A model generated the notes under the pieces. It was not told the origin of the DNA, did no database searches, and was given only the letters and a program-made list of their open reading frames with translations. A stretch of DNA of 5,385 bases from an uncultured Cyanobium sp. (GTDB taxonomy: Bacteria; Cyanobacteriota; Cyanobacteriia; PCC-6307; Cyanobiaceae), in assembly GCA_937919075.1 (NCBI GenBank), contig CALFOF010000239.1, forward strand, positions 1 through 5,385, written 5' to 3'. Positions 1-4,795 of the stretch are shown here, in pieces (position 1 is the stretch's first letter; each line of letters begins with the position of its first letter). The position numbers and the translations under genes are program-made.

Positions 1-197
1 TGCTCGGGCAAGGGGGGCACTGGTTTCCCGGCGCCAATGCCGATGCGCTCGATGCCGAAGTGAGCGAGGCGGCATTGCTGGCGGCCCTCCAGGCCAGCCC
101 CTGGGCCGCGCAGATCCCTGAGCTGCTGCGCCGGCTGCGCCACCGGCTCGGGGGCACCCCGCACCAGCGGCTGATGGCCGGTGAAGCCGCCGCTTAG
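1..197 (+). CDS. C-terminal end of a probable ferredoxin-type aldo/keto reductase (partial)
   Basis: One frame is open from base 3 to a TAG stop at 195-197, giving the last 64 residues of a rightward gene whose start lies left of the window; the other two forward frames hit stops early. The fragment contains G-H-W-F-P-G-A-N-A near its beginning and ends with a helical I-P-E-L-L-R-R-L-R-H-R-L stretch. From memory, this resembles the extreme C-terminus of cyanobacterial aldo/keto reductases that carry a cysteine-rich, 4Fe-4S-like segment after the barrel; there a GHWFPG-like stretch is followed by a short helical tail. The catalytic residues and cysteines would be outside the window, so neither cofactor nor substrate can be judged. 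The gene converges on rsmG with only 12 bases between the stops. The reading frame is secure; the family is a moderate guess from a short motif. Confidence 0.55.
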   Translation, partial: LGQGGHWFPGANADALDAEVSEAALLAALQASPWAAQIPELLRRLRHRLGGTPHQRLMAGEAAA

Positions 198-209
198 CCC
201 AGCCGCCGC

Positions 210-986
210 CTAACCCAGTGGCAGCTTGGCTGGCACGCCCACAGGGCGGGGATAGAGCTGGGGGCAGAGCCCGGTGGCGGCCACCACCACGGCATGGCGC
301 ACACCACGGCCAGAGGGCAGCTCCTGCCGCTCCACCCGCCGCAGCTCCGCCCGCAGGGGCAGCACGGCCCGCTCCATGGCCTGCTGGTCTTCGGCGCTCC
401 ACTGGCCCCGGTAAAGCAGCGCCTGGCCCCCGGGCCTGAGCAGCGGCACCAGGTATTCGGCCACCACCGGCGCTGCGGCCACGGCGCGGGCCAGGGCCCA
501 GTCGAAGCGGCCGCGGCAGTCGCGGCTTCGGCCGCTGAGCTCCGCCCGTTCGCAGCGCACCACCACCCGCTGATCCAGACCCAGCGAGGCGGCCATCGCC
601 TGCACCGCTGCCGCCTTGCGCCCCACTGAATCCACCAGGGTGAGCCGCGCCTGGGGCAGGGCGATCGCCAGTACCAGGCCGGGGAAGCCGCCGCCGGTGC
701 CCACATCCACCAGCTGCAGCGGCGCTGCCGGGCTGTGCAGCAAGGAACGCCAGGGCCAGAGGCTGTCGAACACCTGAGCGATCCAGTAGTCGTCGCCCTC
801 GACCAGTCGGGTGAGATTGAGGCGGGCGTTCCACTGGCGCAGCTCCTGCTGCAGTGCTTCGAGCGCCCCGAGCTGCTCCGCGTCGGGTTGCCAGCCAAGG
901 GCAGCCCAGAGTGCCACCGGGTCGTCGGCGTCCGCCGCGGGGCTGGGGGGATCAAGCGGAACGTTCATTCCCTGGGAGGTCACCAT
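210..986 (-). CDS. rsmG: 16S rRNA (guanine527-N7)-methyltransferase RsmG (GidB)
   Basis: A cytoplasmic SAM-dependent methyltransferase that adds the N7 methyl group to G527 of 16S rRNA in the 530 loop; in other bacteria its loss gives low-level streptomycin resistance. The 258-residue product shows the family signature throughout: W-N-A-R-L-N-L-T-R at about 52-60, D-S-L-W-P at 74-78, the SAM-binding [11 protein letters not shown] at 93-103, L-V-D-S-V-G-R-K at 117-124 (end of strand 2) and A-R-A-V-A at 166-170. Length is slightly above the usual 210-250 because of a proline/alanine-rich N-terminal lead before L-W-A-A-L-G-W. An in-frame ATG at 966-968 (starting MNVPLDPP) is an equally plausible start, since neither has a clear Shine-Dalgarno sequence. 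It is transcribed divergently from the J-domain gene and converges on the aldo/keto reductase fragment. Identity is firm; only the start is uncertain. Confidence 0.95.
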   Translation of the reverse strand: MVTSQGMNVPLDPPSPAADADDPVALWAALGWQPDAEQLGALEALQQELRQWNARLNLTRLVEGDDYWIAQVFDSLWPWRSLLHSPAAPLQLVDVGTGGGFPGLVLAIALPQARLTLVDSVGRKAAAVQAMAASLGLDQRVVVRCERAELSGRSRDCRGRFDWALARAVAAAPVVAEYLVPLLRPGGQALLYRGQWSAEDQQAMERAVLPLRAELRRVERQELPSGRGVRHAVVVAATGLCPQLYPRPVGVPAKLPLG

Positions 987-1006
987 CCGCGCCGGCAGAA
1001 CCGACT

Positions 1007-1023
1007 GAGATCTCTAGGATCTC
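1007..1023. promoter_or_regulatory. Inverted repeat in the divergent rsmG / J-domain gene intergenic region
   Basis: A perfect 6-base inverted repeat, GAGATC at 1007-1012 and GATCTC at 1018-1023, separated by 5 bases. It lies in the only space (about 987-1043) between two divergent genes, where promoters for both must be unless they sit inside coding sequence. TAGGAT at 1015-1020 could be a rightward -10 element overlapping the repeat, but I see no convincing -35 partner. It may be an operator, a weak leader hairpin or chance; the repeat itself is certain, its role is not. Confidence 0.3.
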
Positions 1024-1043
1024 GCAGACCCGGTGCGGGCTTG

Positions 1044-1646
1044 GTGGCAGCAGGCGAACGTCCAGGAAGGGGTCAGACCCACTACCAGTTGCTGCGTCTT
1101 GCGACCACAGCGACAGCTCAGGAGCTGCGCCAGGCGTTCCGCACCTTGAGCAAGTTGTATCATCCGGATACCACCACCCTGCCGGCCGCGGAAGCGGAGC
1201 AGCAGTTCCAGCGCCTGCAGACCGCCTACACCACCCTCAGCGACCCTGACAGCCGCCACCTCTACGACCGGCAGCTGCGGCTGCTTGAGCTGCAGAAGGC
1301 TGCGGCGCTTCAGCCGGCCCTGGCCCGCACCGCTGTCCCCAGCCCTGTTGTCAGCTCCGGCCAGCGTGCCCTCTCCGCGCGCCGAGCGCTTTCCGGTGGT
1401 GAGTGGTTCGCGTTGGTGTTGCTTGGTGCGGCCCTGGTCTGCAGCCTGGTGCTGGGGCTTGGCCTGGCCTGGTGGCGGGGGGCAGATCTGCTGGCTTCGC
1501 CCGCGTCCGTGCAGACTGCCCCTCGATTCGGTGATGCCGCTGGGGATGAACGCCCTGCCCCCCCTTCAGACGCCCCTCTACAACCATCCGTTGCCGGCCC
1601 TGGAGCAATGGCTGCGGCAGTTGGGAGCGAGCCCCAGCCGCAGTGA
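1044..1646 (+). CDS. Small J-domain (DnaJ-like) protein with a C-terminal membrane anchor
   Basis: A 200-residue protein with an N-terminal J domain at about 12-77. It opens T-H-Y-Q-L-L, has the Hsp70-stimulating H-P-D tripeptide at 40-42 (in L-Y-H-P-D-T) and ends helix III/IV with A-Y-T-T-L-S-D-P-D-S-R-H-L-Y-D. No glycine/phenylalanine region, zinc centre or DnaJ C-terminal substrate domain follows, so it is a class III (J-domain-only) co-chaperone, expected to recruit a DnaK to a specific site. One strongly hydrophobic segment at about 121-144 (W-F-A-L-V-L-L-G to A-W-W) should anchor it in a membrane, plasma or thylakoid, leaving a Pro/Ala/Ser-rich tail. The GTG at 1044 was chosen because it falls a few residues before the domain and clear of rsmG; TTG at 1041 is possible. 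The frame is open upstream to 735, but that part runs antisense through rsmG and looks non-coding. The last 101 bases overlap the next gene. Confidence 0.85.
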   Translation: MAAGERPGRGQTHYQLLRLATTATAQELRQAFRTLSKLYHPDTTTLPAAEAEQQFQRLQTAYTTLSDPDSRHLYDRQLRLLELQKAAALQPALARTAVPSPVVSSGQRALSARRALSGGEWFALVLLGAALVCSLVLGLGLAWWRGADLLASPASVQTAPRFGDAAGDERPAPPSDAPLQPSVAGPGAMAAAVGSEPQPQ

Positions 1647-1812
1647 CCGCAGTTCCTGGGATCTGCATCAGCCGCAGTGGAGCGCCTTGATTGAGCTTGC
1701 GGTCGAAGACATCCGCGTGACCTGGCATCAGGACGGGCGCAGCACGGTGCGGATGTTCCCCTATGGCCTCTCCCGCGCCGATGTGGAATCGGCGATCCTG
1801 GCCGGGCCCTGA
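1546..1812 (+). CDS. DUF3143 family protein
   Basis: An 88-residue protein of unknown function that matches, from memory, the cyanobacterial/plastid-lineage DUF3143 family. It has T-P-L-Y-N-H-P-L-P-A-L-E-Q-W-L at 9-23, a central W-D-L-H-Q-P-Q-W-S-A at 38-47, and the terminal Y-G-L-S-R-A-D-V-E-S-A-I-L-A-G-P at 73-88. It has no signal peptide, membrane segment or cysteine, so a small soluble protein is likely. The ATG at 1546 gives the usual short lead before T-P-L-Y-N-H-P; in-frame GTG 1531 or ATG 1534 would add 4-5 residues. No clear ribosome binding site precedes any of these (GGGG directly abuts ATG 1546). The start lies inside the upstream J-domain gene, in the +1 frame, which suggests translational coupling or a frameshift. 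The function is not known; adjacency hints at a shared job with the J-domain protein. Confidence 0.85.
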   Translation: MNALPPLQTPLYNHPLPALEQWLRQLGASPSRSDRSSWDLHQPQWSALIELAVEDIRVTWHQDGRSTVRMFPYGLSRADVESAILAGP

Positions 1813-1815
1813 ATC

Positions 1816-1865
1816 GCGCTCACAGGGCGGTCAGAGCTGCGCTCACAGCTGCGCTCACAGGGCGG
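1816..1865. repeat. Short direct repeats across the bioA stop codon
   Basis: GCGCTCACAGGGCGG occurs at 1816-1830 and again at 1851-1865, with a shorter copy GCGCTCACAG between them at 1839-1848. The right copy covers the last codons and stop of leftward bioA; the other copies fill most of the gap between the convergent DUF3143 and bioA genes. The pattern looks like local duplication of the bioA 3' end. The stretch holds no T-run terminator. The only nearby hairpin is a GC-rich one (GGCGG 1861-1865 with CCGCC 1872-1876) inside bioA, also without a T-run. Confidence 0.7.
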
Positions 1866-3120
1866 CCAGACCCGCCTGGATCACGGCGTAGCAATGGGCC
1901 AGCTGGCTGTCGGTGATGCACAGGGGCGGCAGCAGATAGACCACTTGCCCCAGCGGCCTGATGAACACGCCCCGCTCCAAGGCATGGCGTTGCAGCACCC
2001 GTCCGGTGCGGTTGAGGTAACCAGGATCGGCCACCTTGAGCTCGAAGGCGGCGATCGTGCCGCACAGACGCGGCCGCTCCACGCGCGGATCGCTGGCGAG
2101 CGCTTCGAGATGCGGCCGGTGCCGTGCTTCGAAGCCCTCGTACCGCTGTGGAGTTGCGGCCAGCAGGGCCAGGCTGGCGTTGGCCGCGGCGCAACCCAAC
2201 GGGTTGGCGGTGAAGCTGTGGCCGTGGAAGAAGGTGTGGGTGGGGTCGCCACTGATGAACCCCTGATAGAGCCGCTCGCTGGCCAGGGTCACCCCCATCG
2301 GCAGGAAGCCTCCGGTGAGGCCTTTGGAGAGCGCCACCAGGTCGGGGCGGATTCCCGCTTTGCCGCAGGCGAACAGCGTGCCGGTGCGGCCAAAGCCGGT
2401 CATCACTTCGTCGGCGATCAGCAGGGCGCCCGCCTGACGCACCCGCTGCTCCACCGCCTGGAGGAAGCCGGGACGCACCATCGACATGCCGCTGGCGCCC
2501 TGCACGAGCGGCTCCAGGATCACCGCCGCCGTGGGTTGCTCCAGCAGGGTCTCCAGCACCTGCAGCGCCGCCCGTTCTTTCTCAGCCACCAGCGGGTCGC
2601 CCCACCAGGTGGAGGGACAGGGGGCCCGCGCCACCGGGCAGAGCAGCGGGTCAAAGGGCGCCGAGAACAGGGAGCGCTCCCCCATCGCCATCGCCCCGAA
2701 GGTGTCGCCGTGATACGCCCCGTCAAAGGCGATCCACTGCGCACGCTCCTCGCCGCGGTTCCGCCACCACTGCCAGGCGATCTTCAGGGCCACCTCCACG
2801 GCCGTGGAGCCGTTATCGGAGAAGAACAGCCGCTCCAGCCCGCTGGCGGCGCTGAGGCTCGTGGCCAGCTGCTCAGCCTGGGGATGGCTGAAGTTGGCGA
2901 AGATCACCTGCTCCAGCTCCGCCACCTGGCTGGCCACTGCTGCCGCGATCGTGGGTTCGGCATGCCCGTGCAGGGTTACCCACCAGCTGCTGATCGCGTC
3001 GATCAGCTGGCGGCCGTCATCGAGTTCCAGCAGGGCGCCGCGGCCGCGCACGGCCCGCAACGGCGGCTCGCTCGTTGCCACCTGGGTGGTGGGATGCCAG
3101 AGATGGGGATGCCAGTTCAT
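1855..3120 (-). CDS. bioA: Adenosylmethionine (or lysine)-8-amino-7-oxononanoate aminotransferase BioA
   Basis: A PLP-dependent class III aminotransferase that converts KAPA to 7,8-diaminononanoate, the second-to-last intermediate before dethiobiotin. The 421-residue product has the expected order of motifs: L-W-H-P near the N-terminus, D-A-I-S-S-W-W at 41-47, D-N-G-S-T-A-V-E at 102-109, the PLP-stacking Y-H-G-D-T at 136-140, I-L-E-P-L-V-Q-G at 201-208, A-D-E-V-M-T-G-F-G-R at 236-245 (Asp237 for the PLP pyridine nitrogen), S-K-G-L-T-G-G with Schiff-base Lys266, H-G-H-S-F-T-A-N-P at 299-307 and I-R-P-L-G near the end. ATG 3120 was chosen because it gives the family-like beginning MNWHPHLWHP and lies 19 bases after the preceding small ORF; ATG 3159 would add 13 unlike residues and overlap that ORF by 20 bases. 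Last gene of the operon. Oddities: Thr11 where E. coli has Tyr17, and H-G-H-S where E. coli has H-G-P-T, so the amino donor is open. Confidence 0.95.
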   Translation of the reverse strand: MNWHPHLWHPTTQVATSEPPLRAVRGRGALLELDDGRQLIDAISSWWVTLHGHAEPTIAAAVASQVAELEQVIFANFSHPQAEQLATSLSAASGLERLFFSDNGSTAVEVALKIAWQWWRNRGEERAQWIAFDGAYHGDTFGAMAMGERSLFSAPFDPLLCPVARAPCPSTWWGDPLVAEKERAALQVLETLLEQPTAAVILEPLVQGASGMSMVRPGFLQAVEQRVRQAGALLIADEVMTGFGRTGTLFACGKAGIRPDLVALSKGLTGGFLPMGVTLASERLYQGFISGDPTHTFFHGHSFTANPLGCAAANASLALLAATPQRYEGFEARHRPHLEALASDPRVERPRLCGTIAAFELKVADPGYLNRTGRVLQRHALERGVFIRPLGQVVYLLPPLCITDSQLAHCYAVIQAGLAAL

Positions 3121-3139
3121 CGGGCAGGAGCGCCGGCCT

Positions 3140-3295
3140 TCACTGGCAGCGGCGGGCATCGCGTTCAGCGCCGCTGGCCAGGGGGCCGCAGTTCACCCAC
3201 CGCACCACCGAGATCTCGACGTCGGTGAAGATCACCAGCACGGCGGCGCAGATCACTGCCACCACGGCGCTGACCAGGGCATGCTTTCGGGTCAT
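3140..3295 (-). CDS. 51-residue hypothetical single-pass membrane protein in the biotin operon
   Basis: A short frame from ATG 3293-3295 to TGA 3140-3142, beginning 10 bases below the bioD stop and ending 19 bases before the bioA start, so it fills the bioD-bioA gap exactly. The product has a basic start (M-T-R-K-H), a hydrophobic stretch at about 7-23 (L-V-S-A-V-V-A-V-I-C-A-A-V-L-V-I-F) and a polar C-terminal half with V-N-C-G-P-L-A-S-G at 34-42 and E-R-D-A-R-R-C-Q at the end. One N-terminal membrane helix or uncleaved signal anchor is predicted, with about 28 residues beyond it. The two cysteines (36 and 50) in the polar tail could form a disulfide outside the membrane. I do not recognise a family. 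Position, spacing and a coherent membrane-protein composition argue for a real gene; a biotin role is not shown, and it may only share the transcript. No clear Shine-Dalgarno sequence precedes it. Confidence 0.7.
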   Translation of the reverse strand: MTRKHALVSAVVAVICAAVLVIFTDVEISVVRWVNCGPLASGAERDARRCQ

Positions 3296-3304
3296 CAGCC
3301 AAGG

Positions 3305-3961
3305 TTACGGGGCGCCCAGGGCGCTGCAGAGGGTGGCGCGGAGTCCACTGGTCTGCCAGGCCTCGGCCAGCGCGGCGGCCTCCAGCTGCGGCAGCGGCGG
3401 CAGGCAGCCCAGTACCGGCGCACCGCTCAGCTCGCGCAAGGTGCCGGGATTGTCCGCGTGCGGGGGGCCGTTGAGAATCAGGCCCAGCAGGGGGATCTGG
3501 CGGTGCCGCAACGCCTCCACCGACAGCAGGGTGTGGTTGAGGGTGCCCAGCCCGCTGCGGGCCACCAGCACCACCGGCAGCCCCCAGCGCTGGATCTGAT
3601 CGATCTGCATCAGGTCGCGGCGCAGGGGCACCAGCAGCCCGCCGGCCGTTTCCACCACCAATGGCCCCGGCACGGCCGGAAGATCCAGCCGCTCCTGCTC
3701 AAGCCGCACCCCTTCCAGCTCGGCGGCCCAGTGGGGCGAAACCGGCGCCGCGAAGCGGTAAGCCTCCGGCAGCAAGCGCTGCTGGATCTGTTCGGCGCTC
3801 AGTCCCAGCAGCCGGCCCACCCGGTCGCGGTCGCCGCCGCCCTCCAGGCCGCACTGCACCGGCTTCCAATAGTGGGCGCCCAGCCCCAGGGTCAGCAGGG
3901 CGCTGACCACCGTTTTGCCCACGTCGGTGTCCGTGCCGCAGACGATCAGTTGCTGCCTCAT
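3305..3961 (-). CDS. bioD: Dethiobiotin synthetase BioD
   Basis: A cytoplasmic ATP-dependent carboxylase that closes the ureido ring of 7,8-diaminononanoate with CO2 to give dethiobiotin. The 218-residue product shows the nucleotide-binding loop G-T-D-T-D-V-G-K-T at 9-17, the substrate-site Y-W-K-P-V-Q-C-G at 31-38 with the conserved lysine at 33, V-E-T-A-G-G-L-L-V-P-L at 103-113 (metal/substrate loop), S-G-L-G-T-L-N-H-T at 143-151 and L-I-L-N-G-P near 165. Length is normal for the family (about 220). ATG 3961 places the P-loop at the usual distance from the N-terminus; an upstream in-frame GTG at 3985 would add eight residues without family support. The bioC stop lies 39 bases upstream and the small membrane ORF begins 10 bases downstream. 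The Cys after K-P-V-Q, where Thr is common, is a mild variation. Confidence 0.95.
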   Translation of the reverse strand: MRQQLIVCGTDTDVGKTVVSALLTLGLGAHYWKPVQCGLEGGGDRDRVGRLLGLSAEQIQQRLLPEAYRFAAPVSPHWAAELEGVRLEQERLDLPAVPGPLVVETAGGLLVPLRRDLMQIDQIQRWGLPVVLVARSGLGTLNHTLLSVEALRHRQIPLLGLILNGPPHADNPGTLRELSGAPVLGCLPPLPQLEAAALAEAWQTSGLRATLCSALGAP

Positions 3962-4000
3962 GCAGGGATGGCTACAGGGCCCCACAGTGCCAGCCTCGCT

Positions 4001-4795
4001 TCACGGGCTGGCGGCGGGCCGCTGACCGATCAGCACCAGCACCTCCCAGCTGAGGCGCTTGCGCGGCGGGCCGGCTGGGTTGATGGCGGGCTCGGCCGGC
4101 CAGGCGGCCTCCAGCCGGCGCCACTGGCCCGGCGTGAGGGGCGCGGCCGGGGTGCTGCCGGCACCGAGCGCCTGGATCTGGCGCAGGAAGGCGAGCGCCG
4201 TCGGCGCGAAGCGGCTGAAGCGCAGGCGCTGCTGCGTTGTGAGCGTCAGCTGGCGCTGCGCGGCGTGCACCAGTGCACCGGCGTCGGGTAGCGGCAAGGC
4301 GCTGCAGGGCCCACCGGCCCGCGCCGCCGCCTGGTGCCATTGCGGAAAACTGCCTGCGGTGGGCACCGCCAGCACCAGCCAGCCGCCCGGGGCCAGCCGG
4401 CGGCACCAGTGCCCCAGTTGCTCCTCCGGGCGCTCGAGCCACTGCAGCGCAAAGCTCGACAGCAGCAGCGAGGCCTGCTCCAGCTGGGGCGGCAAGCCAG
4501 CGTTGAGGTTCCACAGCAGGGATTCCGCCCCGGCTCCCTCGTCCCTCGCCCCCTGCAGCAACAGCTCGGCGCAGAGGTCCAGGCGCAGGGGCTGAAGCGC
4601 AGGGCGCAGGTGCTGCACCGCCCGGCTGAGCAGGCCGCTGCCGGCGCCGAGATCGGCGCAGGGACCGGCGACAAGCGGCAGATCGCGGCAATGGCGGGCC
4701 AGCCGCCAGGCCACGGCCCGCTGCAGGCTGGCCCTCTGCTCGTAGGAGCCGGCATGACGGCCGAACGCCTCGCGCACCTGTTCCTGCAGGGTCAT
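4001..4795 (-). CDS. bioC: Malonyl-ACP (CoA) O-methyltransferase BioC
   Basis: A SAM-dependent methyltransferase that caps the free carboxyl of malonyl-ACP (or malonyl-CoA), so that two rounds of fatty acid elongation yield pimeloyl-ACP methyl ester. The 264-residue product has the BioC N-terminal signature F-G-R-H-A-G-S-Y-E-Q-R-A-S-L-Q at 11-25, SAM motif I C-A-D-L-G-A-G-S-G-L-L-S at 46-57, L-D-L-C at 72-75 (end of strand 2), the BioC-typical S-S-F-A-L-Q-W-L at 113-120 and L-A-P-G-G-W-L-V-L-A-V-P at 133-144. The rest is a diverged substrate cap with F-L-R-Q-I-Q-A-L-G-A. ATG 4795 shares an ATGA overlap with the bioK stop, so translation is probably coupled, which suits enzymes that add and remove the same methyl group. 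The identification rests on motifs and operon position; a generic methyltransferase in this place is unlikely. Confidence 0.9.
   Translation of the reverse strand: MTLQEQVREAFGRHAGSYEQRASLQRAVAWRLARHCRDLPLVAGPCADLGAGSGLLSRAVQHLRPALQPLRLDLCAELLLQGARDEGAGAESLLWNLNAGLPPQLEQASLLLSSFALQWLERPEEQLGHWCRRLAPGGWLVLAVPTAGSFPQWHQAAARAGGPCSALPLPDAGALVHAAQRQLTLTTQQRLRFSRFAPTALAFLRQIQALGAGSTPAAPLTPGQWRRLEAAWPAEPAINPAGPPRKRLSWEVLVLIGQRPAASP

Noticed and set aside
198..209. Possible bidirectional terminator between the convergent aldo/keto reductase and rsmG genes
   Set aside because: The gap is only 12 bases, and I found no stable hairpin followed by a T-run on either strand.
661..668. A HIP1 octamer (GCGATCGC), the repeat abundant in many cyanobacteria
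   Set aside because: Only one copy was seen in 5.4 kb, and one is not far from chance at this base composition; it is not evidence for lineage on its own.
735..1043. Upstream extension of the J-domain reading frame through rsmG
   Set aside because: The extra 103 residues run antisense through rsmG, have no domain character, and precede a J domain that normally lies at the N-terminus.
1894..3228. Long rightward open frame (444 codons) opposite bioA
   Set aside because: Its product is a His/Gln/Arg/Gly-rich low-complexity string typical of the antisense of GC-rich coding DNA; bioA on the other strand has all family motifs.
3962..4000. GC-rich palindrome (GGGCCC) between bioC and bioD as a possible attenuator
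   Set aside because: The 6-base core has no loop or flanking stem and no T-run; it looks like base composition.
2804..4291. Rightward open frame of 495 codons opposite bioA, bioD and bioC
   Set aside because: It crosses several firmly identified genes on the opposite strand and has no recognisable domain; long open antisense frames are expected at this GC content.
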